Source: T3Sed10-241 sp036796255
GTDB lineage: Bacteria; Bacteroidota; Bacteroidia; Flavobacteriales_D; Cryomorphaceae
DNA length: 44,956 nt
Assembly (NCBI GenBank): GCA_036796255.1
Contig: DAIRDH010000026.1
Span: 1-44,956 of the forward strand
Direction of reading: 5' to 3'
Below are positions 1 through 7,676 of the stretch, piece after piece. The notes beneath the pieces are model-generated. The model did not search any database. It worked only from the letters and a program-made list of their open reading frames with translations, and was not told the origin of the DNA. Position numbers and translations under genes: made by a program. How positions within the stretch are numbered: position 1 is the stretch's first letter; every line of letters begins with the position of its first letter.

Positions 1-1745
1 CCGATGGCTTTTTCAATTTCCCTGAAAGGGGCTTTTCGAATACCGGAAACCGACTTGAACTCCGAGAGCAGTTTGGCCGCCATCTGTGGGCCGATGCCGG
101 GAATCTCGGTGAGCTCGGTCTTGATGGTGTCCTTGCTGCGCTTGTTGCGGTGGTGGGTGATGCCGAAGCGGTGCGACTCGTTGCGGATGTGCTGCAGCAC
201 CTTGAGCGTGTCTGATTTCTTGTCGATGTAAAGCGGGGCGGTATCGCCGGGGTAGTAGATTTCTTCGAGGCGCTTGGCGATGCCGATGATGGCTATTTTG
301 CCGCGTAGGCCCAGCTCATCGAGGCTCTCCAATGCGGCGCTGAGCTGCCCCTTGCCCCCGTCTATCACAATGAGTTGGGGCAATGACTCGCCCTCCTCCT
401 TGAGGCGCTTGTAGCGGCGGTACACCACCTCGCGCATGGAGGCAAAATCGTCGGGGCCCTCTACCGTCTTGATGTTGAAGTGGCGGTAGTCCTTCTTGCT
501 GGGCTTGGCATCCTTAAACACCACACAGGCCGATACGGCATTGGTGCCCATGAGGTTGGAATTGTCAAATCCCTCGATGTGCACGGGCAGGTCCTGCAGC
601 CTGAGGTCTTTTTTGATTTGCTCGAGGATGCGCTGCGTGTGCTGCTCGGGGTCGGTGAAGCGCGACTGCTTTTGCTTGTCGAGCATGATGTACTTGGCAT
701 TGCGCGCGCTGAGCTCCACAAGGCTGAGCTTGTCGCCGCGCTTGGGTACCGTCATTTTGTGGTCGGGTATTTCTACCTCGAGGTCAAGCGGCAGCAACAG
801 CTCTTTGGCCAGCTCGGCACCGCTGCTCTTGAGCTCGGCGAGGGCGCTCAGGAGCAATTCCTGATCGCTCTCTTCCAACTTTTTACGAAAGTGCATGGTA
901 TGGCTCTGCACGATGGCGCCATCCACCACCTTCATGTAGTTCACATAGCCGGCCTGCAGGTCGCTCGCCACTGCGAGCACATCCACATTGCCGATGGCGG
1001 GATTCACAATGCTGCTCTTGCTGCGGTAGTTTTGCAGTATTTCGAGCTTCTCCTTGATGTATTGCGCCTTTTCAAATTCCATCCTTTCGGCAAATTCGTT
1101 CATGCGCAGCTTCAACACCTGAAGCACGGTGCTGATATTGCCCTTGATGATGGTGCGAATCTCGTCGATCTGCGCGTCGTATTCCGCCCTGCTCTGTAAG
1201 CCTTCGCAGGGTCCGAGGCAATTGCCAATGTGGTACTCCAGGCATACTTTAAACTTGCCCTTCTCAATGTTGGCCGCGCTGAGGTCGTAGCGGCAGGTGC
1301 GGATTTTGTACAGCCGGCGTATGAGGCGCAGCAGCGTGTGCATGGTCTTCACTGAGGCGTAAGGACCGTAATATTCAGAGCCATCGTTGATCTTGGTGCG
1401 CGTGCTGAACACCTGCGGGAAAGGCTCGTTCTTGATGCAGAGCCAAGGATAGGTCTTGTCGTCCTTGAGCATTACGTTGTAGCGCGGCTGCAACTGCTTG
1501 ATAAGGTTGTTTTCGAGCAGCAGGGCGTCTAGCTCATTGCCCACCACGATGAAGGCGAGGTCTGTAATCTTGCGTACCATCACGCGGGTGCGTCCGCTGT
1601 GGCCTCCATCTTTCGAGAAATAGGAATTCACCCTGCTCCGCAAGTTTTTGGCTTTGCCTACATATATAATGGTGCCTTCTTCGTTCTTGAATTGATACAC
1701 TCCGGGCGAAGTGGGCAGAAGCTTAATTTTTTCGGTGACGTCCAC
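1..1745 (-). CDS. uvrC: UvrABC system protein C (3' end outside the window)
   Basis: This is the nuclease subunit of nucleotide excision repair, which cuts on both sides of a UvrB-marked lesion. The minus-strand translation opens with a GIY-YIG domain (SPGVYQF, then YVGKAKNLRSR). A cysteine-containing middle region (CLEYHIGNCLGPCEG) and a UVR segment follow, then the RNase H-like domain (GFDNSNLMGTNAVSACVVF) and helix-hairpin-helix residues (LTEIPGIGPQMAAKLL). About 581 codons are visible and the family is near 600 residues, so only the extreme C-terminus is missing. The first in-frame start after a stop is GTG at 1745. A -7-like TAATTTTG (1750-1757, minus) lies directly upstream, so the mRNA would have almost no leader, or the start is slightly downstream. 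The gene is divergent from the light-response island, a fitting neighbour for DNA-damage repair. Confidence 0.95.
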   Translation of the reverse strand, partial: MDVTEKIKLLPTSPGVYQFKNEEGTIIYVGKAKNLRSRVNSYFSKDGGHSGRTRVMVRKITDLAFIVVGNELDALLLENNLIKQLQPRYNVMLKDDKTYPWLCIKNEPFPQVFSTRTKINDGSEYYGPYASVKTMHTLLRLIRRLYKIRTCRYDLSAANIEKGKFKVCLEYHIGNCLGPCEGLQSRAEYDAQIDEIRTIIKGNISTVLQVLKLRMNEFAERMEFEKAQYIKEKLEILQNYRSKSSIVNPAIGNVDVLAVASDLQAGYVNYMKVVDGAIVQSHTMHFRKKLEESDQELLLSALAELKSSGAELAKELLLPLDLEVEIPDHKMTVPKRGDKLSLVELSARNAKYIMLDKQKQSRFTDPEQHTQRILEQIKKDLRLQDLPVHIEGFDNSNLMGTNAVSACVVFKDAKPSKKDYRHFNIKTVEGPDDFASMREVVYRRYKRLKEEGESLPQLIVIDGGKGQLSAALESLDELGLRGKIAIIGIAKRLEEIYYPGDTAPLYIDKKSDTLKVLQHIRNESHRFGITHHRNKRSKDTIKTELTEIPGIGPQMAAKLLSEFKSVSGIRKAPFREIEKAI

Positions 1746-1845
1746 AGTGCAAAATTACGAAAAGGCCCCTTGCTCCGCGTTTACTTTTGCGGAAGCAGTG
1801 TTAGATGAACCGATAAGGCCCCATAATCTCCACTGCAAATTCATA

Positions 1846-1880
1846 TTTGTGGCGCTTGTTTAATAAAAGACCTACTTTTG
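1846..1880 (+). promoter_or_regulatory. Bacteroidota-type promoter of the photoreceptor gene
   Basis: TTTG at 1846-1849 and TACTTTTG at 1873-1880 match the -33/-7 consensus TTG and TAnnTTTG with a 23-bp spacer, the upper end of the usual range. Transcription would begin near 1886, about 60 nt before the ATG at 1946. That argues against the longer in-frame start at 1847. Confidence 0.65.
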
Positions 1881-1910
1881 TCCACTTTTTCGCGCCTGAC
1901 ATTAAACAAG
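1855..1910. promoter_or_regulatory. Putative CarH/LitR operator: 10-bp perfect inverted repeat around the -7 element
   Basis: CTTGTTTAAT at 1855-1864 and its exact reverse complement ATTAAACAAG at 1901-1910 flank the -7 box and the expected transcription start. The half-site cores TGTTTA (1857) and TTAAAC (1902) are 45 bp apart start to start. The same cores recur 23 bp apart upstream of the sigma factor, a difference of 22 bp or about two helical turns. Binding here would block RNA polymerase, consistent with dark autorepression. The sequence is seen; the role is inferred. Confidence 0.6.
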
Positions 1911-1945
1911 GGCGGAGTGCGTGCGTTAAATTGTGTGAGCAACAT

Positions 1946-2830
1946 ATGAAAGGCCAATATTCTATACGAGATCTGGAGCGTTTATCGGGCGTTAAGGCCC
2001 ACACCTTGCGCATTTGGGAAAAGCGTTATGGAATTATTGAGCCTGCGCGCAGCGACACCAACATCCGCTATTACGACGACGAGGAGTTGAAGAAGGTGCT
2101 TAACATTGCTATCCTTAACAATTACGGAATTAAGATTTCGAAAATTGTAGGCCTTACGGCAAAAGAGCTTCACGACAAGGTCGTTGAAATCAGCACCGAG
2201 GACATCAGCGAGAGCGTACAGGTAGAAAGCCTCGTGGTGGCCATGGTCGAGATGGATGAAGCCCGCTTTGAGCGGATACTCACCAATTGTACCATTCGAC
2301 TGGGATTTGAAGAAACGATGATGAAGGTGATTTATCCCTTTTTCAAGAAAGTGGGTGTACTGTGGCAAACGGGTGCCATCAATCCTGCCCAGGAGCACTT
2401 TATCAGCAACCTCATTCGCCAAAAACTCATTGTCGCCATAGACAGTCAGGGGCTGATGACCAAAGAAAACAGCAAGCGCTTTCTGCTGTTTTTGCCGGAA
2501 GGCGAGCTGCACGAAATCGGATTGCTTTTTTATAACTACCTCATCCAGAAAGCCGGACACAAAGTAATTTACTTGGGCCAGAGCGTGCCTATCAAGGATG
2601 TGGTGGCTGTGGACGCTGTAAATCCGGCACATTATATAATGACTTCTGTGCTTTCACTTCCTGTGATCGATGACGTCAACGCACTTCTCTCGCGGCTGCT
2701 CGAAGCATTTCCCAAAGCCCAAATCATGGTGACCAATCAAATTGAACAGATTGAGGGTCTCATCACCCACGAGCGCCTCCATACCAACAAGGGATTGCCC
2801 GATTTCAAAGCGCTTCTCAACTCAATTTAA
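1946..2830 (+). CDS. MerR-family B12-binding photoreceptor-type repressor (CarH/LitR-like)
   Basis: A 294-residue regulator. Residues 4-70 form a MerR winged helix (YSIRDLERLSGVKAHTLRIW, then RYYDDEEL). The middle helical domain carries W140 followed nine residues later by E150-H151, the Wx9EH signature in which the histidine is the upper cobalamin ligand in CarH. The C-terminal Rossmann domain has E187-L-H189-E-I-G192, an ExHxxG form of the DxHxxG B12 motif, so H189 would be the lower ligand; the third motif (GG) is weak. In this family the tetramer binds DNA in the dark with adenosylcobalamin and falls apart on illumination. The ATG at 1946 was chosen because translation from 1847 would precede the promoter's transcription start. 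It is followed by an ECF sigma factor and carotenoid and photolyase genes, the classic context for this family. Confidence 0.9.
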   Translation: MKGQYSIRDLERLSGVKAHTLRIWEKRYGIIEPARSDTNIRYYDDEELKKVLNIAILNNYGIKISKIVGLTAKELHDKVVEISTEDISESVQVESLVVAMVEMDEARFERILTNCTIRLGFEETMMKVIYPFFKKVGVLWQTGAINPAQEHFISNLIRQKLIVAIDSQGLMTKENSKRFLLFLPEGELHEIGLLFYNYLIQKAGHKVIYLGQSVPIKDVVAVDAVNPAHYIMTSVLSLPVIDDVNALLSRLLEAFPKAQIMVTNQIEQIEGLITHERLHTNKGLPDFKALLNSI

Positions 2831-2841
2831 TCCATTTTCAT

Positions 2842-2875
2842 TCTGTTTAGCTTTATTCTTGGAAAGTTAAACGAA
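2842..2875. promoter_or_regulatory. Upstream TGTTTA-N17-TTAAAC operator-like pair
   Basis: TGTTTA at 2844-2849 and TTAAAC at 2867-2872 are separated by exactly 17 bp. The pair over the sigma-factor promoter 133 bp downstream has the same geometry. It lies just after the photoreceptor stop codon in otherwise non-coding AT-rich sequence. It may be an auxiliary operator for the same repressor; this is inference from spacing alone. Confidence 0.45.
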
Positions 2876-2974
2876 ATATTTCTGTTTTTTCCACGCTGTA
2901 TTTCAGCGCGATACTCCCTGCTGTTGAATTTGCATGAAATTATTTAATGTTATTAACAGATGTTCATAGCTCCG

Positions 2975-3008
2975 CTTGTTTAATTATTTCGTACATTTGT
3001 TAAACAAA
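2975..3008 (+). promoter_or_regulatory. Promoter and operator of the sigma factor / carotenoid / photolyase operon
   Basis: The -7 element TACATTTG is at 2992-2999; no good -33 is seen. CTTGTTTAAT (2975-2984) sits just upstream of the -7 box and GTTAAACAAA (2999-3008) begins in its last base. The cores TGTTTA (2977) and TTAAAC (3000) are again 17 bp apart. The 11-mer GCTTGTTTAAT is shared exactly with the photoreceptor promoter. A bound repressor would cover the core promoter. Confidence 0.6.
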
Positions 3009-3023
3009 CCAAAGACAATATCC

Positions 3024-3530
3024 ATGAACACTTTCAATTTTGACCAAGAACTTATCGCTTTTCAAAAGCCGCTAAAGTCATTTGCTTATGGCTTTACCAA
3101 CGACGAAGAAGCCGCCAACGACCTTTTGCAGGAAACGTTTTTGAAGGCCCTTACATACAGAGATAAATTTGAGGAGCGTACCAACCTCAAGGCATGGTTG
3201 TACACCATAATGCGCAATACCTTCATCAACAATTACCGCAAGGCCGTGCGCGCCAACACCATCATCGACAAGACTGATGAGCAATACTTCATCAACACCG
3301 CCGATGTAAACGCTAGTTTTGAATCGCCAGACAGCGCCTATTCTCACAAGCAAATTACAAAAGTGGTGGACGACCTGGAAGATGAGTACAAGGTTCCCTT
3401 TACCATGTACAACAAGGGATTCAAATACAAAGAGATTGCTGAAACGCTGGACTTACCTATAGGTACTATTAAAAGTCGTATCTTTCTTGCCCGCAAGAAG
3501 CTTATGGTAAGCCTTGTTGATTACCGTTAA
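3024..3530 (+). CDS. ECF-type RNA polymerase sigma factor
   Basis: A 168-residue sigma-70 family protein. Region 2 spans about residues 10-75 (DLLQETFLKAL, then NLKAWLYTIMRNTFINNYRK). Region 4 spans about 115-165 (FKYKEIAETLDLPIGTIKSR). The ATG at 3024 is preferred to an in-frame start at 2976 because the latter precedes the predicted transcription start. The gene ends 7 bp before crtI on the same strand, so both are probably on one transcript under the operator at 2975-3008. No anti-sigma factor gene is adjacent, so activity may be set by transcription through the photoreceptor, as in other light-regulated carotenoid clusters. Its target promoters are unknown. Confidence 0.9.
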   Translation: MNTFNFDQELIAFQKPLKSFAYGFTNDEEAANDLLQETFLKALTYRDKFEERTNLKAWLYTIMRNTFINNYRKAVRANTIIDKTDEQYFINTADVNASFESPDSAYSHKQITKVVDDLEDEYKVPFTMYNKGFKYKEIAETLDLPIGTIKSRIFLARKKLMVSLVDYR

Positions 3531-3537
3531 AAATTGA

Positions 3538-5013
3538 ATGAAAAATAAACGTGCAATTGTAGTGGGGTCCGGCTTTGCCGGACTTTCTGTTGCTACACAT
3601 TTGGCCCACCGCGGCTTTGCGGTGGAAGTTTTTGAAAAAAACAGCATGCCTGGTGGACGTGCGCAGCAATTCACCGCTGAGGGTTTCACCTTCGACATGG
3701 GCCCCAGCTGGTACTGGATGCCTGATGTTTTCGATACTTACTTTGGCTTTTTCGGAAAGAAGGTGAGCGACTATTATAAGTTGGAGCGCCTCGACCCCTC
3801 TTATGCCGTGTACTTCGGGAAAGATCATAAGATGGACATCCCGGCTGATTATGATGAGTTGCGCAAGCTCTTCGAAACCTATGAACCCGGTAGCGCGGCG
3901 GCCCTCGACAAATTCATGAAAGAAGCGGCCTACAAGTACGAGGTCGGCATCAACGATTTGGTATACAAGCCAGGGCAAAAGCTGACTGAATTTGCAGATT
4001 GGCGCGTGGTAAGTGGTGTATTCCGCTTGCAATTGCTCAGCTCACTCTCCAAGCATGTGCGCAAGTATTTCAAAAACCCCTACCTCATTGAATTGCTGGA
4101 ATTTCCCGTGCTCTTTTTGGGTGCAAAACCCAGTAAAACTCCGGCCCTATATAGCCTGATGAACTATGCCGACATCAAGCTCGGCACCTGGTATCCCGAG
4201 AATGGGATGTACGATATCGTGCGTGGCATGGTATCGCTGGCGGAAGAAATTGGGGTAAAAATTCACTGCAATGCTCCCGTTGAAAAAATAATTGTGGAGA
4301 ATGGCAAAGCGGTTGGTGTGCATGTAAATGGCAAAGAATACCGCGCCGACGTGATGATCTCCTCAGCCGATTACCACCACACTGAGCAAAAACTGCTCGA
4401 AGAGCCCCATCGCAACTACGACGAAAAATACTGGTCGACCCGCACCATGGCACCTTCTAGCCTGCTGTACTATGTCGGCCTCAATAAAAAGGTGAATGGC
4501 CTCCTGCACCACAACCTCTTTTTCGACACGGACTTCAACAAGCACGCGGAGGAGATTTACGACAGGCCGGCATGGCCGGAGCAACCACTGTTTTATGTGT
4601 CAGCAACCAGCAAAACCGATGCAAAGAGCGCGCCGGAGGGCTGCGAAAACCTCTTCATTCTGATACCCACTGCGCCGGGAATGGACGAGACGCCGGAGAT
4701 CAAGGAGCGTTATTTTCAAGTGGTGATGGACCGCATGGAGCATTTACTGGAACAAAGTATCAGAAAACATGTTATCTTCAGGCGTGATTTCGCTTGTACA
4801 GATTTCAAATCGGTATACAATTCTTACAAGGGAAACGCATATGGACTTGCAAATACGCTCAAGCAAACAGCCATTTTGAAACCTTCGCTGAAAAATAAAA
4901 AAGTGGAAAACCTATACTACGCCGGTCAGCTTACGGTGCCTGGCCCGGGTGTTCCTCCTTCGCTTATTTCTGGAAAGGTGGTGGCTGACGAGGTGAGCAA
5001 AGCATTCAACTAG
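3538..5013 (+). CDS. crtI: Phytoene desaturase (CrtI type)
   Basis: A 491-residue FAD enzyme that introduces double bonds into phytoene to give neurosporene or lycopene. The N-terminus has the dinucleotide-binding fold VVGSGFAGLSVA followed by E and PGGRA, standard for the family. The C-terminus carries the bacterial desaturase signature (NLYYAGQLTVPGPGVPPS). Length matches bacterial CrtI (about 490). It starts 7 bp after the sigma factor and ends 9 bp before crtB, so translation is likely coupled. Cyclase (crtY) and hydroxylase (crtZ) genes are not in this window, so the final carotenoid cannot be read from here. Confidence 0.94.
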   Translation: MKNKRAIVVGSGFAGLSVATHLAHRGFAVEVFEKNSMPGGRAQQFTAEGFTFDMGPSWYWMPDVFDTYFGFFGKKVSDYYKLERLDPSYAVYFGKDHKMDIPADYDELRKLFETYEPGSAAALDKFMKEAAYKYEVGINDLVYKPGQKLTEFADWRVVSGVFRLQLLSSLSKHVRKYFKNPYLIELLEFPVLFLGAKPSKTPALYSLMNYADIKLGTWYPENGMYDIVRGMVSLAEEIGVKIHCNAPVEKIIVENGKAVGVHVNGKEYRADVMISSADYHHTEQKLLEEPHRNYDEKYWSTRTMAPSSLLYYVGLNKKVNGLLHHNLFFDTDFNKHAEEIYDRPAWPEQPLFYVSATSKTDAKSAPEGCENLFILIPTAPGMDETPEIKERYFQVVMDRMEHLLEQSIRKHVIFRRDFACTDFKSVYNSYKGNAYGLANTLKQTAILKPSLKNKKVENLYYAGQLTVPGPGVPPSLISGKVVADEVSKAFN

Positions 5014-5022
5014 CGCACCTTT

Positions 5023-5859
5023 ATGAAGGAAATTTTCGACTCGGTCAGCATCAAGTGCAGCAGGCTTACCACCAAGAGCTACAGCACTTCATTTTCATTG
5101 GGAATTCGCTTCCTCGCCCCTGACCTTCGAGATCCGATATACGCCATTTATGGTTTTGTGCGTTTCGCCGATGAAATTGTAGACACCTTTCACGACTTTC
5201 CAAAAGAGCGCTTGCTCAATGAATTTGAGGCAGAAACTTTCAAAGCAATTGCAGACGGAATCAGCCTCAACCCTATTCTAAACAGTTTTCAAAAAGCGGT
5301 AAGGGAATACAACATCGATCACGATTGCATCCGTACTTTTTTGCAGAGTATGCGCATGGATTTGCACAAAGATGAATACTCCGAGCAAGAGTATGACAAG
5401 TATATCCTTGGCTCTGCTGAAGTTGTGGGCCTAATGTGCCTGAGCGTTTTCTTGCGGGGCAATGAAGCGCAGTATGCGGAATTGAGACCTTATGCCATGA
5501 AGCTGGGCTCTGCTTTTCAGAAAATAAACTTCCTACGCGACCTCCATGCCGATTACAACCACCTGGGGCGCACCTACTTTCCGGGTGTCGACATCACGGA
5601 ATTTAACGAGGATGTGAAGCGCGAAATTGAGGCGGATATCGAAAAAGATTTTGCCCTCGGTTATGAAGGCATCAAGCGATTGCCAAAAGATGCCAGGTTC
5701 GGGGTTTTTGTGGCTTATGTGTACTACCACCAGTTACTCCGAAAAATTAAAGGCAAGTCAACCAAAGTGATCCTCTCTGAGCGGGTGCGTATTAGCAACA
5801 AACGAAAATACGCCCTCTTTTTTAGCAGTTATGTGAGGCACAGCTTCAATATCTTGTAG
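5023..5859 (+). CDS. crtB: Phytoene synthase
   Basis: A 278-residue trans-isoprenyl diphosphate synthase that joins two geranylgeranyl diphosphates into phytoene, the first committed carotenoid step. Both aspartate-rich Mg-diphosphate motifs are present: DEIVD (FVRFADEIVDTFHD) and the second QKINFLRDLHAD followed by GRTYFP. Length fits the short Bacteroidota CrtB proteins. It lies between crtI and idi with gaps of 9 and 1 bp, clearly one operon. Soluble or peripheral membrane enzyme. Confidence 0.94.
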   Translation: MKEIFDSVSIKCSRLTTKSYSTSFSLGIRFLAPDLRDPIYAIYGFVRFADEIVDTFHDFPKERLLNEFEAETFKAIADGISLNPILNSFQKAVREYNIDHDCIRTFLQSMRMDLHKDEYSEQEYDKYILGSAEVVGLMCLSVFLRGNEAQYAELRPYAMKLGSAFQKINFLRDLHADYNHLGRTYFPGVDITEFNEDVKREIEADIEKDFALGYEGIKRLPKDARFGVFVAYVYYHQLLRKIKGKSTKVILSERVRISNKRKYALFFSSYVRHSFNIL

Positions 5860-5860
5860 T

Positions 5861-6397
5861 ATGTTGGGGTTGATGAACCAGGTGATACTCGTGGACAGCG
5901 AGGACAGGGAAATTGGCGTAATGGAAAAGCTTGAGGCCCATCGCAAAGGGCTGTTGCATAGAGCCTTTTCAATATTCCTGTTCAACGGAAAGGATGAAAT
6001 GCTTTTGCAAAAACGAGCCGACAGCAAATACCACTGTGGCGGCTTGTGGAGCAACACGTGCTGCTCACACCCTCAACCGGGGAGGCAGATGAATTGGTGT
6101 CTGGAGGAGAAATTGTACCAGGAAATGCGCATATCCACACCTTTACAAAAAGCCTTCGACTTGACTTACCGGGCGGAACTGAGCAATGGCTTAACCGAAT
6201 TTGAATACGATCATGTATACCTGGGACGGTATGACGACATTCCCTGCCCCAACCCAAATGAAGTTAGCAAATGGCGCTATGTCCCGATGGACGTTATTGC
6301 CCATGAACTCCAGCAAAACCCTGATCAGTTTACTCCTTGGTTTAAAATCCTGTTTGAACCACTTCGTACGCATTACCTGCACTTGAAAAGCGTTTGA
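5861..6397 (+). CDS. idi: Isopentenyl-diphosphate delta-isomerase, type I
   Basis: A 178-residue Nudix-fold enzyme interconverting isopentenyl and dimethylallyl diphosphate, which supplies precursor to the carotenoid genes upstream. The catalytic cysteine lies in WSNTCCSHP (C68 with this start) and the catalytic and metal glutamates in the EFEYDH motif. The Nudix box looks degenerate (GRQMNWCLEEKLYQEM), but the metal-binding glutamate equivalent to E. coli Glu87 is kept. An alternative ATG at 5873 (MNQVILVDS) aligns better with family N-termini; neither start has a clear ribosome binding site. It starts 1 bp after the crtB stop. Confidence 0.93.
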   Translation: MLGLMNQVILVDSEDREIGVMEKLEAHRKGLLHRAFSIFLFNGKDEMLLQKRADSKYHCGGLWSNTCCSHPQPGRQMNWCLEEKLYQEMRISTPLQKAFDLTYRAELSNGLTEFEYDHVYLGRYDDIPCPNPNEVSKWRYVPMDVIAHELQQNPDQFTPWFKILFEPLRTHYLHLKSV

Positions 6398-6451
6398 CAA
6401 CAAAAGCGTGGTGGGTGTGTTACTACGTCGTCAATCTCAATAACAATACTC

Positions 6452-6856
6452 TTGAAAATTACCGTGTCACGAAAAGCGCACTTTAATGCGGCGCATAGAC
6501 TTCACAACCCCCATTGGAGCGATGAAAAAAATCAGACGATTTTTGGATTGTGCAACAATCCGAATTATCATGGTCATAATTATGACCTGATAGTCAGCGT
6601 GAAGGGTGAGCTCGACCCGGATACTGGATACGTGATTGATACCAAAATTTTGAAAGATTTGATCAAAATCCATGTGGAAGAACCTTTCGACCACAAAAAT
6701 CTCAACCTCGATACAGAGGAATTTTCTAACCTAAATCCCACCGCTGAAAACATAGCCGCGGTGATATGGAACAAAATGCGGGCAGCATTGCCCGAGGCGC
6801 TTGACTTAAAAATAACACTTTATGAAACTGAACGGAACTTCGTTGAAGTTGGATGA
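6452..6856 (+). CDS. 6-pyruvoyl-tetrahydropterin synthase-like protein (PTPS/QueD family)
   Basis: A 134-residue T-fold enzyme. Zinc ligands are H15, H40 and H42. The catalytic C34 sits in CNNPNYHGHNY, which is the animal-PTPS form of the motif rather than the shorter QueD form. The DHKNLN segment carries the catalytic His/Asp. This favours conversion of dihydroneopterin triphosphate to a 6-pyruvoyl pterin over queuosine synthesis, but QueD activity cannot be excluded. The start is TTG at 6452; no ATG is available upstream, and the family N-terminus begins exactly here. Its last 35 bp overlap folE if folE starts at 6822. FolE makes its substrate. Confidence 0.88.
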   Translation: MKITVSRKAHFNAAHRLHNPHWSDEKNQTIFGLCNNPNYHGHNYDLIVSVKGELDPDTGYVIDTKILKDLIKIHVEEPFDHKNLNLDTEEFSNLNPTAENIAAVIWNKMRAALPEALDLKITLYETERNFVEVG

Positions 6857-7508
6857 TGAAATGGTGCAGCTCGACGAGCTTATCGGCGACGAGCACATTT
6901 ACACATCCATTGATACCCCTTTGCGGCCCGATGCTTTTGAGAAAAGCGATGAAGAAAAGATGGCCATTATCGCCGAGCATTTTGAGCAAATTATGCTTAC
7001 CATGGGACTCGACCTTACCGATGACAGCTTGCGCGGCACGCCCAAACGCGTGGCCAAAATGTACATCAAAGAAATATTTAGCGGGCTGAACCCTGCAAAT
7101 AAGCCAAAGGTGGCGCTCTTTGATAACAAGTATAAGTATAAAGAAATGCTTGTTGAGAAGAACATCACCCTGCAGAGTCACTGTGAGCATCACTTCGTTC
7201 CCATCGTGGGCATTGTCCACGTGGCATACATTTCAAGCGGAAAGGTGATAGGGCTATCAAAAATCAACCGTGTGGTGCAACACTATGCAAAAAGGCCACA
7301 GGTGCAGGAGCGGCTCACCGTGCAAATCGCAAAGGAGCTTAAGCAAATGCTCGAAACAGATGATGTTGCCGTCATTGTTGATGCCAAACACATGTGCGTG
7401 AGCATGCGGGGCATTGAAGACCAAACCAGCAGCACGGTAACAAGCAGTTACCACGGCAAATTCCAAGAGGAAGCCGTGCGCAATGAACTTTTTAAATACC
7501 TCGATTGA
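6822..7508 (+). CDS. folE: GTP cyclohydrolase I
   Basis: A 228-residue enzyme converting GTP to 7,8-dihydroneopterin triphosphate, the entry to folate and biopterin synthesis. Zinc ligands are visible: C121 and H124 in SHCEHHF and C192 in HMCVSMRG. Typical blocks are GLSKINRVV, RPQVQERLT and SSTVTSSY. The ATG at 6822 overlaps the PTPS gene by 35 bp. An alternative ATG at 6861, 4 bp after the PTPS stop, would give 215 residues and is equally credible. Placement beside a PTPS-type enzyme and an SDR suggests a dedicated tetrahydropterin branch, while folate-specific folB lies 31 kb away. Confidence 0.94.
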   Translation: MKLNGTSLKLDDEMVQLDELIGDEHIYTSIDTPLRPDAFEKSDEEKMAIIAEHFEQIMLTMGLDLTDDSLRGTPKRVAKMYIKEIFSGLNPANKPKVALFDNKYKYKEMLVEKNITLQSHCEHHFVPIVGIVHVAYISSGKVIGLSKINRVVQHYAKRPQVQERLTVQIAKELKQMLETDDVAVIVDAKHMCVSMRGIEDQTSSTVTSSYHGKFQEEAVRNELFKYLD

Positions 7509-7509
7509 A

Positions 7510-7674
7510 ATGATAGGAAAACTATTCGGGAAAACGACTCCCAAGGAAAAACTGCAGAAAAAATACGAAAAGCTTCTGGCTGAATCGCACAAAATGTCAA
7601 CAACAAACCGCGCGAAATCAGATCAACTACGTGCTGAAGCAGAGGAGATTGCAAATGAAATTGATAAGCTTTAA
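7510..7674 (+). CDS. Small coiled-coil protein, Lacal_2735-like
   Basis: A 54-residue, highly charged protein beginning MIGKLFGKTTPKEKLQKKYE, then an uninterrupted helix ending EEIANEIDKL. The pattern (short hydrophobic start, KLQKKYEKLL, STTNR, trailing charged helix) resembles a small uncharacterised family of flavobacterial proteins named after Lacal_2735. I recall this from memory and have not checked it. It starts 1 bp after the folE stop and ends 2 bp before the SDR, so it is translated as part of the operon. An upstream in-frame ATG at 7483 lies inside folE and is less likely. Function unknown. Confidence 0.7.
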   Translation: MIGKLFGKTTPKEKLQKKYEKLLAESHKMSTTNRAKSDQLRAEAEEIANEIDKL

Positions 7675-7676
7675 TC

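Noticed and set aside
480..1199. Long plus-strand open frame of 239 codons
   Set aside because: It lies antisense within uvrC, has low-complexity His/Leu-rich composition, and the minus-strand frame encodes a full set of UvrC motifs.
6061..6130. Broken Nudix box in the idi product
   Set aside because: Aligning by hand to the E. coli enzyme keeps the catalytic Cys, the ExE glutamates and the Mg-binding Glu; only non-catalytic positions differ.
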